The notes: generated by a model from the sequence alone, not told the origin. DNA of 64,000 bases from Zerene cesonia (GCF_012273895.1 NC_052119.1:2976001-3040000); one strand, 5' to 3'; shown: positions 51,260 to 62,481, numbered from the stretch's first letter. Made by a program: numbers and translations.

Positions 51260-51364
51260 ATGGAATCTTCAATGTACTTATTATATAACCCAGAAGCCGA
51301 TACGAATAATATCAGAAATTGCCATGTGAGGATATTCTCAGGCAATGTTAATAAAGCGACGTGA
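51260..51364 (+). promoter_or_regulatory. Upstream ORF 2 (34 codons), strong start context
   Basis: ATG in the context aaaaATGG runs for 34 codons (begins MESSMYLLYNPEADTNN) to TGA at 51362-51364, only 22 nt before the receptor's ATG and in a different frame. Its start context is as good as that of the receptor, so it should capture many scanning ribosomes; the short spacing is unfavourable for reinitiation. A 9-codon frame (51345-51374) overlaps its end. Confidence 0.65.
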
Positions 51365-51386
51365 AATAAACTAGAATATTAATAAA

Positions 51387-52829
51387 ATGGGTCAGACTAA
51401 CACGCATGTCTATAATAATTACACTTCATCAAACTACTCGCAGCCCTATGACATAATTGAGTTGGATAAAGACGATTGTGCGGTCGCTGATGATCCTAAA
51501 TATCCTAGTAGCTTGGGGATTACGCTTGCCGTGCCAGAATGGGAGGCTATTTGCACAGCCATTGTTCTCACTCTAATTATTATATCTACGATAGTTGGTA
51601 ACATCCTCGTAATTCTCAGCGTGTTTACATACAAACCCCTGCGAATAGTTCAAAATTTCTTTATTGTGTCACTCGCGGTAGCCGATCTCACGGTTGCAAT
51701 ATTAGTTCTTCCTCTAAACGTAGCTTACTCAATATTAGGACAATGGGTTTTCGGAATCTATGTGTGCAAAATGTGGTTGACCTGCGACATAATGTGTTGC
51801 ACGTCATCGATATTGAACTTATGTGCGATCGCTTTGGATAGATATTGGGCTATTACTGACCCTATAAATTACGCCCAAAAAAGGACATTGGAAAGGGTGC
51901 TCCTAATGATCGGTATAGTGTGGGTGCTATCTCTCATCATTAGCTCTCCACCATTGTTGGGATGGAATGATTGGCCTGAAGTGTTTGAGCCTGACACGCC
52001 TTGTAGATTGACATCTCAGCCGGGCTTCGTAATATTTTCCTCGTCCGGATCTTTTTATATTCCCTTAGTTATAATGACAGTGGTGTACTTTGAAATATAT
52101 TTGGCAACAAAGAAAAGATTAAGAGACCGCGCAAAAGCTACAAAAATAAGCACTATTTCAACGGGTAAAAGCAAATACGCAGCAAAAGATAGTGATCCAC
52201 ACGACCAAGATTCCGTAAGTTCTGAGGCTAATCACAGTGAACACCAAGGTGTTACGCGTCTTGTATCTGATACGGAAAAGAAGAAAAAACCCAAAAAGCA
52301 TTCACAAGCTAAGAAAAAACCAGCGAAACGATGTTATTGGAGTAAAGATGATAAATCACAAAACAAATTAATCGTACCAATACTATCAAACGAAAATTCT
52401 GTGAGTGACATGGTGGATAATCCGGAAAATCGTAACACATCATCAGAAAGTAATTCAAAAGAGACACACGATGAAGATATAGAAATTGTAGAAGCTGGTT
52501 CAACGAAATCACACAAACGTGCTAGACCCAACCAACAGAACACTGTTTATCAGTTCATTGAAGAAAAGCAACGAATCTCATTAACTCGTGAACGGCGAGC
52601 AGCCAGAACTCTTGGGATAATAATGGGAGTATTTGTCGTGTGTTGGCTCCCATTCTTCGTCTTATATCTCGTGATACCGTTTTGTTCGAGTTGCTGCTTA
52701 TCGAACAAGTTCACAAACTTTGTTACATGGCTTGGTTATGTAAATTCTGCTCTCAATCCTTTAATATATACGATATTTAATATGGACTTTAGGAGAGCGT
52801 TCAAAAAATTGCTTTGTATAAAGCCGTGA
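51387..52829 (+). CDS. TAR1: Type-1 tyramine receptor (octopamine/tyramine receptor, B96Bom-like GPCR)
   Basis: A biogenic-amine receptor of the plasma membrane. Family members bind tyramine better than octopamine and usually lower cAMP through Gi. The 480-residue frame is uninterrupted. N-linked glycosylation sites lie at Asn11 and Asn16. TM1 has Asn72; TM2 has Asp100 in SLAVAD; TM3 has Cys127, the amine-binding Asp134 and DRY 151-153; TM4 has Trp179. Cys206 of the second outer loop would pair with Cys127. TM5 offers Ser218, Ser219 and Ser222 before Pro226. The third inner loop is long (about 240-403) with a Lys-rich run at 297-315. TM6 carries CWLPFF 419-424; TM7 ends NPLIY 457-461. The short tail has Cys477, a possible palmitoylation site. 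The length matches the silkworm receptor. The start has good context (aaaATGGG) and is the first in frame. A 5' UTR intron ends at 51116. Confidence 0.96.
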   Translation: MGQTNTHVYNNYTSSNYSQPYDIIELDKDDCAVADDPKYPSSLGITLAVPEWEAICTAIVLTLIIISTIVGNILVILSVFTYKPLRIVQNFFIVSLAVADLTVAILVLPLNVAYSILGQWVFGIYVCKMWLTCDIMCCTSSILNLCAIALDRYWAITDPINYAQKRTLERVLLMIGIVWVLSLIISSPPLLGWNDWPEVFEPDTPCRLTSQPGFVIFSSSGSFYIPLVIMTVVYFEIYLATKKRLRDRAKATKISTISTGKSKYAAKDSDPHDQDSVSSEANHSEHQGVTRLVSDTEKKKKPKKHSQAKKKPAKRCYWSKDDKSQNKLIVPILSNENSVSDMVDNPENRNTSSESNSKETHDEDIEIVEAGSTKSHKRARPNQQNTVYQFIEEKQRISLTRERRAARTLGIIMGVFVVCWLPFFVLYLVIPFCSSCCLSNKFTNFVTWLGYVNSALNPLIYTIFNMDFRRAFKKLLCIKP

Positions 52830-53470
52830 GGTGTGCCAAAATAGAGTGTAATTACTGATAAAGCATAGCAAATGCAATTTATTAATTGAACGTCTTATTT
52901 GCTCAATATGAGATTGATGGTTGATGTATACTAGTTAGTACTCGAGGATTAGTATTAGTACTATGTATGTATGGGAATATCGATAATTTATTAAATAAGT
53001 ACTAAGTGAATGTAATATTTTCTCTCAATTGTAGGAATACACTTTCACTATTAGGCTGTTTTAATATTATGAATTATTATGTAAAATACTTTAGATGTAA
53101 AATTTTGTGCATAGCACGTTACGTAGATTATTGTAATATTCCATTTAATCCATTCATGTTATCGAATATTAAACCCAACGAAAAGTGTAGTGTAAATATT
53201 TAATTAGCGTTGTGTACATATCTCGACTTTGTGTAAAAAGAATTTAAAACATTTATATATATAACGATCTAGAATAATCGCAATTAGAAATAACATATTT
53301 ATTTAATAGTATATTTAAAGGTTAAACCTGTTAATGTTCCTTTAAAAATTTAATTTTATGAAGCATATCCCTTTGAAATAATTTGAGCCCTTATTTAAAA
53401 GGGATATTAGAGTTTCAAAGTTTATGTTGGTTGTTCTTGATTTTTTATAATAAAATGATAAAATTACTTT
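52830..53470 (+). other. Probable 3' UTR of the tyramine receptor gene
   Basis: AT-rich sequence after the stop codon with no further frame of note. The first canonical AATAAA followed by a GT-rich stretch is at 53449, giving a 3' UTR of about 640 nt. Variant signals (attaaa near 52989) could give a shorter form. Confidence 0.5.
53449..53454 (+). terminator. Candidate polyadenylation signal AATAAA
   Basis: AATAAA followed about 15-45 nt later by gtgtttttattgg and tgtttgtttgg, the usual GT-rich downstream element. Confidence 0.5.
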
Positions 53471-56400
53471 GTGTTTTTATTGGCCTCCTGTTTGTTTGGT
53501 AATTGTTATTAATAGGGGATATAATTTTGTCTGTTTTTAATAAGAATGAGAAAAAAGTATCTATATAGAAGAAAGTAGTATGAGTTTCGTGAGACTAATA
53601 ATATAGATAATGTTTTAATCTAACAACGAGATTATAAATGGAAATTACAGTATCGAAGTTAATAAATGAACCACAATAAAATAAAACAGTGTTTGAGCTG
53701 TTCCATTAAAAGTTCAAAACGATAACTTGATGTAAAATCAAAAAGGTTATTGATGTAAAATCTTTGCTTATAGCTCTTTTTCTATAATTCCTGTATTCAT
53801 CTACTTTTATTACTCAAAATGTATATTTACATACAATAGAAAGTCTATGTAAATCGTTTTGAAATAATATTCTTGTTGTGCTTTACGAGTACATTAAAGA
53901 AATTTGACATTGATTATAGTTTTGGAAATACATCATATATTAATAATATAAAAATTACCTGCACACAATTTTTTAATAAAATAAAGGCTAACGTTTAATC
54001 AATGATAATATAATATTTGTTATTTATTAACTTTAACACATAACATCTATTACATAAATACATAAACTAACATAATTTCGAGAGTTCATATCAAAATAAA
54101 TCGGGCGATAAAAGTATTAGGAGATTATATTTTTTCGTATTACAGCTCTCTCGGGTTGCGCGATGGTTTAAAGTTACTGAAGATAAAATATCCTTCTTCA
54201 TACATAATTACACGGTTGAGGCTTATAATGTTTTATTTAAAAATGGAATTCTGTTTTCTAATATTCGATATTATGTTACAAAGCTCAATCCATAATACAA
54301 TAACTTTTAACAATTAAAACCTTCATTGGAACTGTTTCTAATTATTTATTTTATCGTGCAAAAGGATAGTTTGAATGAATATTATCGCTCGTCTTGAATG
54401 ATCTCTCCCCCTTTATGAATTCCAAGTATATGAAACTCATATTATACGGTTGATAATACTTCAAATAATATGCTGAAACTATTCTCATCTATTCGGAAAA
54501 TCTTGTTCAACCACGAGTGAATACATATAACTTTGTTACTGAGTTAGCTTCCAAGTTGTCATGTAGACTTCATTTATTTAACTATGTTTAAATTTTAGCT
54601 AACAATATGGGTGTGAATATCTCATCTTAGCGAATTCCTATACATCTACATTAATATAATAAATAATAATATAAAACTAAGTTTTTTGTACACCTTAATG
54701 CACTAACGTAATTACTTCATGAATTTAGGTGAAATTTGGTATAAATATTGTTAGGGAGTTGAGAAAAGATGTAGAAATTTTTAACGTAGAAATCCCAGGT
54801 GATCGGGAACTATTCGGGGAAATTCCGGTACAGCAGGTGTTCGTTTCCATTAAAGCATATAGCAATAAAATCTAATGAAATTAAACAATTTATTTTCTAT
54901 ACAGCATGGGTGTATGGTTACAAATACTCCCCTGATAAGTTAAAAAACCTATAACGAATGATATGTAAGAGTATTTCTAAATTAACATCATTATTGGAAA
55001 GTCACGGTGAATTCTCGTGAAGTAAATTAGAGTATAAAGTATATTTAAATTATGTAACAAATCCTTTCTTTCAAAAACATTGCTAACTACATTAAAAAGA
55101 CAACAAGGGCCTTTAATTTTCGGCCTCATTAGTCGCGTTACATTTCCCTTTATTTCTATAGCTAAGATGGAAAACTTGGATAATAAATAGTAACAAAGAT
55201 AAAAATGTTGACACCGCTGGAGGGCTAACAAGCTCAGGAATCCTTTTTATTATCAAACATAAAAAAAATAATGTTTCTTACTACATTTCATTTGAGTTAA
55301 CAAATTTCTTATTATATATTTTACTTTTTGAAAGCTTATTTATCTTAATGAAAATTTCATTACTAACAAAATACTAAATATGTATTAATAGATAGACATC
55401 ATTGAAATAACTTAGAAAAAATATTAACGATTCGTGATTTTTATCTATATTATTTATAAATATAATACGTACACAATAGAAACAAGCAGTAACCAGATGT
55501 TTTACATACAATCATTTTTTAAAAGAGACCTCCAATATTGAAATTTCGTAGTAGGCATATTATTAATAGTTAGTAATACATTTTATTTGTCTGATTGACT
55601 GTTTGTCAATCATGTAAAAACAACTGGCGCGATTTTGACAAAATATTATATGGTAAGAGAACAATATAAGTCAGTCAAAAAAATGTCATATGCATCTTTA
55701 TCGATACACGTTGAACCGCATGAACTACAAAATTTTCCTAGGTAAGCTAGATAGCAATAAAATGAGACGATAAATAAACAATTTTCATTCAAATTCCTTG
55801 TACCTTCAATGTGACGTGTTGTGATGTAAACATACGTTTATGTATGTAACACATATAGTATTAAGAGTATTGCGAGTGAATAAAAATAAGATGTATGCAT
55901 ATATTATCTTTCACGACTAATGAATATCTTAAATCTATTAGAGAGTTGGGATAAACCACACCAAGACAACTCTGAGTTAGTTTCGCCTTTGTTTAAAGTC
56001 CAAGGCGATTTAATCAGTTAAAACGAGCTTATAGGATAATCCTAAGATTCTGAGGCTTGCATTCTTTGCCTCATAATCCTGCCCCGGGGTGGTTTTCGTA
56101 TCGCGACACACAGAATATATAATGGAATACTATTTAATAATAGTTAAAGAGGTACTGAGCTCAATAGAAACAATATATATATAATATTATATTAGCATAT
56201 TGTATTATGTTCTCTGTGGTATAGCCATACGTATTGCGTACACTTATTACGTGTAGTAAGTAAATAACAGAAGCGTGTTTATAATGAATAATTTATCCGA
56301 AGATGAAAAAATGAGTATTACAGATCTTAGAAAAACGATAGATGTTTTGTAAAAAACTATAAGCAAAAGAAGACAAACTCTTACAATATAATTTGCATAT

Positions 56401-57214
56401 AGAATGCTTCTTTCCGCCGCATTTAGATTTGATCACAATTTCTATGTATTAAAGTAGAAATGAAACTATGTCAGACTTATTAATATTTCGTCATTTCAAA
56501 TTATGGAATTCTCTAAAACAAATACAAAAAAACGCTTAGATCGGCGATGAAATGGCATAAAAGAATTTCCTTAGACATTCGTAAGACGGAGGTCTTATGT
56601 TCGTATATTTCTCTTAATTATTTTTTTGCAATCAGTTTCCATTTATTTGCGTGGAGTGTTAAATAAGTCTTGTGCGATGATTTCCTCTTTTTAAAATGGC
56701 TGTCTTTTATTAATATTGGTTTTGTTTATATTTTGTGATGAATAGATGCAGCTTTTGTTTCAGGTTTCAATAAATGTATTTTGTATTTAAACGCTATATC
56801 CATTTTAAACGAAACATAAAGATACTTCAAGACTCACTAAAAGCTTAGATATTGTACTACAAGGAAAAAATTCTCTTGTCACGAAAGTGGAAATAGTGTA
56901 CCGTGGAAAAAACGTTGACCATTGTAATTTTCAGAGCCCGCGACACAATTGTTGTTCAAACAATTGTTACGGAAACATAGGCCAATTATTAAAAACAATA
57001 GAGACTTGACTTCTTTTATAAAAGTTTACTTTTAAAATCTAATAAATATACAAATGTTTATAAATAAAATGACGAAGTTTTGTGACGTTTGAAAGTGCGT
57101 GAATGGATAATTTCAATGAATTGGTTTTATATAAATGATAACAATTTAAATGCATTATAGTATCTATTTTCCTAAGTGCTTGAAAAATTGCATAAAATTA
57201 TATTAAACACGTAA
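53471..57214. other. Gene-free AT-rich sequence downstream of the receptor
   Basis: No gene supported. A small hairpin gattgac/gtcaatc occurs near 55592-55611, and a LINE-tail-like patch (aaatcccaggtgatcgggaa) at about 54785-54835. Confidence 0.5.
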
Positions 57215-57460
57215 TGCCTCGTTGCAGCCTTTTACGACGTCCACTGTTGGACATAGGCCTCCCCAAAAGATTTTTGGCCGCGTCGTGCCGGATTAGATCA
57301 CGCCGTCTCTACCTGTGGGTGTCGTAAAAGGCGACTAAGGGTTCCTACATGCAAACGGGCAGCAGCGTTATGCATGTTCTCCCGCAACAGCACCTGCGCT
57401 CGCCAACCCGCATGCCAAGCGTGGTGAGTATGGCATATTTCCCCCCTATAGATTAAACGA
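57215..57460 (+). repeat. Composite lepidopteran LINE-derived repeat
   Basis: Contains gtccactgttggacatagg cctcccc, then gccggattagatcacgccgt, ctacctgtgggtgtcgtaaa aggcgactaaggg, and cctgcgctcgccaacccgca tgcc followed by gtggtgagtatggc. All are familiar dispersed words of lepidopteran retroelements, joined here in one roughly 245-bp GC-rich block. Confidence 0.7.
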
Positions 57461-58120
57461 TACTGCACATCATATTTTGCCAGGCCAGGCCGATATATTT
57501 CATATTGCTACACTCAATTATATGCTTGGATACAAACAAGATATCCCATCTGAAATGCTATTTATATACTACTATTTAATAGCGAATTTAAAAAACCCTT
57601 GAAATGAACAAGGTCAACGTAACTATCATGAATAACCGTCAATAAAATAAAAATTAGTCACATAATAAAAAGTATCGAAGCTCTAGAGGAATGCGACCAA
57701 GTATAAAAAGTGTCCCAATAAGGGACTCTTTAATTTCTGTAAAAAATATTATAAGCGCAACATAATATGACCTTTTCTTTCATTCGGTCGCTTTACTTGG
57801 CGAGAATATTATAAGAGTAACAGGCGTGTTTTGTACTGTTGTATCACATAAACTTTTGATGATAAATATTACCACTTTAAATTTTAAGTATGTATACATA
57901 TTGAGTGTTAAACAAAGTCAACAATTTTAGTTATTCATTTAGACTTCTTACCATTTACAATCGGTTCGGGAAGCACATTCGACAGAGAAGAACTGGTAAG
58001 GAACTCTGTTGTTGATGAGAAATTCTGAAAGAATAACGTAGTAACGCCTAACCTCTCGGCCAAGCGCGATCCCACCTCAAAAATTGAATTAATTCTAATC
58101 TTTCGGTTATATGTGACTAT

Positions 58121-58182
58121 GTGTTATTCCAGTTGTCCAGCTGTCTACGTGCCAAATTTCATTGCAATCAGTTCAGAAGCAT
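58121..58182 (+). mobile_element. Lep1/Helitron-like element, internal fragment
   Basis: gttattccagttgtccagct gtctacgtgccaaatttcat tgcaatcagttcag matches the middle of the copy at 27369; both ends are missing. Confidence 0.75.
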
Positions 58183-58797
58183 TTATAATTTCGATGCTAC
58201 TAACAACTAAAAATTAAACTCTGTTGTTGCTAAAAAAAAAAATCATGCCAATTTTACATACTCTCTACATCTAATAAGAGTATCATTTATTACCGAGGAC
58301 AAATAGATAGCTATTATAAACTATACAGCAAAAAAAATTGTTTTACATTGTGTTTCTTGTATGATGATCCCTAGGAGTATTATTTCGTTTTCTATTCAAT
58401 GTACGTAAATAAATTCCCCCGAACTTGCATTTTATGTTTACATTTTAGGGTATTTTGATGGTTAGCACAAATTTAGCGCCGTTGGTTTTTAATAAACACT
58501 TTTAATGATAGATTTATGTTTTCATTTACTCCCAAGCAAAGCTCATATAATAAAACCAATAATACATATTACAAATACATAAACCAACACAATATAAGTG
58601 GATTGTTTGTTATAAAATCGCCTGTTATCAGTTGTAAAGCCTCCAGTGGTCATTAATCTTCACTCCGAGACGGTCCAGACGTACGTCACGTTGTGCCTCT
58701 ATCAATCTCGCTTCCCTAAATTATTGCCACAATCTAAATTTTTAACCTAACCTTTTTTAGTATGTTTGACTTATTCAATTTTTATTTGTTTGATAAT

Positions 58798-58811
58798 TTG
58801 TGTGTGATATA
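58798..58811. repeat. Target-site duplication, left copy
   Basis: ttgtgtgtgatata, identical over 14 bp to 59023-59036, flanking the SINE between them. Confidence 0.9.
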
Positions 58812-59022
58812 AGTGAAGTCACGTGTCCCCTATTGGGGTATGGGGCAGATGATGTGCATCTGTTTCACTGATCGATTTTATTTTACGGACAAGTAGGTGA
58901 TCAGCCTTCTGTGTCCTGCCAGACCGAGAAATTTTTTGTTTGTGCGTCCCCACCGGGAATTGAACCCAGGACCCCTCGGTTCTACGCTCACGCGTTAACC
59001 ACTGTACCAAGGACGCGGTCGG
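58812..59022 (-). mobile_element. tRNA-derived SINE with perfect target-site duplication
   Basis: A 211-bp element on the minus strand. It starts ccgaccgcgtcc and has an exact Pol III A box tggtacagtgg (59009-58999) and an exact B box ggttcaattcc (58966-58956). The head keeps a tRNA-like acceptor pairing (gcgtcct with gggacgc) and a T-arm pairing (ctggg/cccgg). The body has no coding capacity. Identical 14-bp repeats flank it, so the insertion is intact and fairly recent. The 3' end is not poly-A. The frames at 58819 (minus) and 58911 (plus) lie in it and are not genes. Confidence 0.9.
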
Positions 59023-59036
59023 TTGTGTGTGATATA
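59023..59036. repeat. Target-site duplication, right copy
   Basis: ttgtgtgtgatata; partner of 58798-58811. Confidence 0.9.
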
Positions 59037-61650
59037 CGGCTTACTAATTATTTTGATCTACATTTTATTTTGTTTTCTTTTTATTTAAATAGTGAAAGTG
59101 CTCTTCACTTCATATTATTATAGTCAATGATTGTCACGCCCGTTAAAACGTTTCTTTTTGTATCTATGACGTTAGTATGAGCTGAGTATCTTCATTTTTA
59201 ATCTTTAAGAGCCAAAAGAATTATTTGAGAGCTTCAAGATACTGTGTGCTTAGGTCACTTACAACACAATATAAGTGTCTTACAATATATCTAAAAATAA
59301 TTTATCTACTGTTCCCTTCGCTCAATATAGTACTAATATAGGAAAATGAGTCCATCATTAAGTAACTACAGAGAGATTAATAAAAATGCAAAAAAATAAT
59401 TTCCAAAAAACACTTTCTCATTTATTACAACAATAAACGATGAATCGCAATAAATCTTCTCGTGTACGATTAATAGAATAATAGCTCATGACAGTCCAGC
59501 CCTTACTCCAAGTTTATTTCGAACCCGACTGCATTCAAAGCGCCTTCCCGAAAACGCGTATCCATGAAAAGCTGGGACTGTATATTCGATTTCATTTAAA
59601 ACGTTTCATTCCAGTTTTATTCGGAAAGGCTTTCCAACTCGTTTGAACAGTTGAAAACTTTACCGATTTTGCTTGGGACACTATTATTACGCAGTCCCTT
59701 TTTAATAGCCCACTATTATTTACGTTCTAGAGTCTTGATTAATTGCTATAAGGATATCAGTAATTTATGGTGACTTTTCGATGCGGTCCCAATGTAATTT
59801 ATTAGAATGTTACTCTGATGGATGGTAGTTGTAGTTGAAAATGTCATGAAAGACTTGTACATTTTCAATTTCAACGCGCTGTCGTACTTAAAACTATTCG
59901 ATACAAAGGCAAAGGAAAACGAAAAGTTAGCTTTTACATATTATAACAATGTAAGTGAGTATTATGAATATGAAGTCGGAAGAAAGAATTATATGTATTG
60001 TACAAGACCCATGTTTTTATTGGTCTTACAGACGGTTGATGCAATTTACCGCCAACTGCGTAAGTTATTACATCAAAACTAAAAAATTAAAATTTAAATG
60101 CTAGAAACACAATGTTCATTGGTTTCTTTTAGAGTTCACGTATAGCTCAAAACTGGCTAAAATAGGTTCTAGCATAATATACAACACTAATCATTTAAAT
60201 ATAAGCTATACCTACTCCATACTTGGCATATTGGAATCCTGTTTCAATATTATAAATTATTCAAAGTTAAAGAAACGATAATCAAATTAATGTAATATTT
60301 AAACATCTCGCATTAATACAGCAAGCATAAACATGCTCTTCTGTCTTAATCATGTTTACTCAACCTTCGTAAGGCATACATTTTATAAATGATACAAAAT
60401 TTACTCACACGTGAATCACGAATGTTGTATCAGTTTAGTGAATGGTAGGTAAAATCGCAAGAACTATTGCTATAAAATATTAGGAACTTAACTGTATGCG
60501 AACAGAACTTACTTTTAGTCTTGAAATGCTAAGTTCGCTGACACATTAATGGATTCCTTTGCGGCGATCACGTGATTTGTCTTCCGTGCCCCACTAAAAC
60601 GAAGCATTCTTAATTAATCGCTAGCGACGTTTAAAATTGGAACTTCTCTGTTAACTGAAGGTAGGGTACCGATCTTAAATAAAATTACAGTTTTTTATTT
60701 GACGTTAATTTTACCAACTTTATTTTGAAAAATAGGGAAAAACAACTGATAAATTTTCTTCAATAATACTGTTTGGTTTTGAAGGTTTCAAACCAAATTA
60801 TCGACATTTCCTATATAAGCTTTGAACTTCAAGTTTTAAATTATTTCGAAATTGTTGTATGCATATTTTGTTTCTCGTTTTAACAAACGTTTTTAAAATG
60901 AACTAAAATTTTTCACAATTCGACTGTATTTTGTTTTTTCTTTTATGTTTTATCACTCGAAAACTGCGTAGTTTTTTCAACAAATTCACGTGACTCTTTA
61001 CTGAACTTGATAGGAAATTGGTATCATTTGATCTCATTTTAGAAACTAATAATCAAAACCAAATAAAGAAAATAATTATTTCTTTTGTTATTTATATAAT
61101 TTAACATAAACAAAGATAATAATAATAAATTTAATGTAAACAAATGATATGTAAATAGAGCACAGAATTGTAGGACTTTTTGTCTTTACGATTTAGACAG
61201 ACCGAAATAAGGTTATGATTTACATCGACACAAATATTGAGTAACAAAACCTCGAGTACAATATTTATGGCGCATAAAAAATGACCTTCGTTTGATTTAC
61301 GAAGATGAGCCAAGTTTGCATAAGACATTATTTGTTTTATCGATTCCTTTTTTGTGTTCTACATCTGAATTGAAGAAGTCATATATAATGCGTGGTAACT
61401 TATGGTTAATTAAAAAATTGTTCATAACAGTAAGACAATTTATAATACACAGTACACAGGTTACAGATAATATTAAATGAGATGAGATGTCATCAGATAT
61501 ATTATCTTTACAATTAACTATTGAGCACTGGTGCAATTATCTGTTTCATATTAGTGGTCCGAGAATTATTTAAAAAGTTATAAAGATAGCCTTATAAATA
61601 TCCGATTAACCGATAATTAATTTTCGTATTAAAACTAGACAATCTTATAT
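59037..61650. other. Mostly gene-free sequence with one weak coding candidate
   Basis: Apart from the frame at 59822 (separate entry) nothing coding is seen. The frames at 61131-61536 overlap one another on both strands and have no recognisable features. Confidence 0.45.
59822..60082 (+). CDS. Weak candidate: unrecognised 86-codon frame or exon
   Basis: I do not recognise this protein. It is rich in charged and aromatic residues (for example KAKENEKLAFTYYNN) and its third codon positions look less AT-biased than chance frames nearby, which is why it is listed. A perfect donor word gtaagt (from 60059) lies near its end, so it might be an exon rather than a complete gene. Against this: no TATA box, no signal peptide, no domain, no clear acceptor upstream, and a stop two codons before the ATG. 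Most likely a chance frame. Confidence 0.12.
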   Translation: MVVVVENVMKDLYIFNFNALSYLKLFDTKAKENEKLAFTYYNNVSEYYEYEVGRKNYMYCTRPMFLLVLQTVDAIYRQLRKLLHQN

Positions 61651-61739
61651 TCCGGTCAAAATGGACAAAAGCAGTGATGAAATTACATTCATTTTAGAAG
61701 TTTGGGAATGTCTTATGTAAGGTGTCTATTTTGACCGGA
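61651..61739. mobile_element. 89-bp MITE-like element with 17-bp terminal inverted repeats
   Basis: Left end tccggtcaaaatggaca (61651-61667) and right end tgtctattttgaccgga (61723-61739) are reverse complements with one mismatch; inner words (tacattc with gaatgt) also pair, so nearly the whole element can fold into a hairpin. No clear target-site duplication was found. Superfamily unknown. Confidence 0.7.
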
Positions 61740-62099
61740 CTTTTGTTTTTACAATTAAAATCAGTTCATCGTTAAAATATACAATAAATAAAATTATATC
61801 TGGAATTCAAATAAACATAGAAGTTACAAGTGTAGCGAATGCGTTATTAATCGCAATACTCTAAAGTTTTTTTTAGGTACCAATTTTGAAAAATAAATCA
61901 CTTCTTCGTAGCAATTTAATTATAAATTTTGCTATATTGTAGTCGTATACATTGTATATTACCTACACGGTAACGAGAACACTCTGTTTGCCTCTTTGTA
62001 TCATTAAGACTGATTGCAAAGACACAAAAAACGCGTGCACGTAATGCGCAGAAAATAAATTATTGTTTGATTAAAAATAATTCTTATAATAAAAGTCTG

Positions 62100-62190
62100 A
62101 TCCAACCATACTCAAAGCGTGGTCCATGGAGCCCTGGGGCTCCGAAAAAGCTTTTGTAGGGGCTCCGCGAAAATACTAATTATAATGAGA
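62100..62190. repeat. Dispersed-repeat fragment (ggggctccg)
   Basis: gtccatggagccctggggct ccgaaaaagcttttgtaggg gctccgcgaaa has a small hairpin (ggagccc tg gggctcc, 62128-62143). I have seen similar words dispersed in insect genomes; class unknown. Confidence 0.4.
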
Positions 62191-62458
62191 TATAACACAC
62201 CTCGGCTTTCTTTATATATGTAACTATCAATCACAGTTCCAATTTAGCTTTTTATGCATTCGATTTAAATACCTAATTAATATGCACTTAATGTATTAAG
62301 GGTTTCGTTTAAAATATCGCTTTTTAAAACAGTTCACAATGCTGTTCACAAAGTTTAAACACGCATATTTGAACATCAAATTAGACAGAGTTAAGTACTA
62401 CTGTTTCACTTCAATAGCGTCCGTTATCTTCAATTTCCAATGAAAATGTAGCTGTGAA

Positions 62459-62464
62459 TTTATT
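62459..62464 (-). terminator. Polyadenylation signal of the small secreted-peptide gene
   Basis: AATAAA on the minus strand (tttatt on plus), 18 nt after the stop codon at 62484-62482. Confidence 0.7.
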
Positions 62465-62481
62465 GTTTTAATGAATAGCAC

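Larger units (their letters stand above)
51117..51386 (+). promoter_or_regulatory. 5' leader exon portion of the tyramine receptor gene
   Basis: A strong acceptor (tttttgtttgtttcag, ending 51116) precedes this segment, so the reading frame is carried on an exon with an upstream non-coding exon. Between the acceptor and the start codon there are seven upstream ATGs (51215, 51224, 51231, 51260, 51272, 51324, 51345), all followed by stops before 51387. The true 5' end of the transcript is not visible. Confidence 0.7.

Noticed and set aside
51446..52543. Minus-strand frames inside the receptor gene (51446-51634, 52309-52512, 52334-52543)
   Set aside because: Shadows of the conserved GPCR frame on the other strand.
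58943..59018. A functional tRNA gene on the minus strand
   Set aside because: A and B boxes, acceptor and T arm are present, but the anticodon and D stems do not pair well, the sequence continues into a SINE body, and target-site duplications flank the whole.
58819..59123. Frames at 58819 (minus) and 58911 (plus)
   Set aside because: Both fall on the tRNA-derived SINE; the apparent protein is translated tRNA-like sequence.
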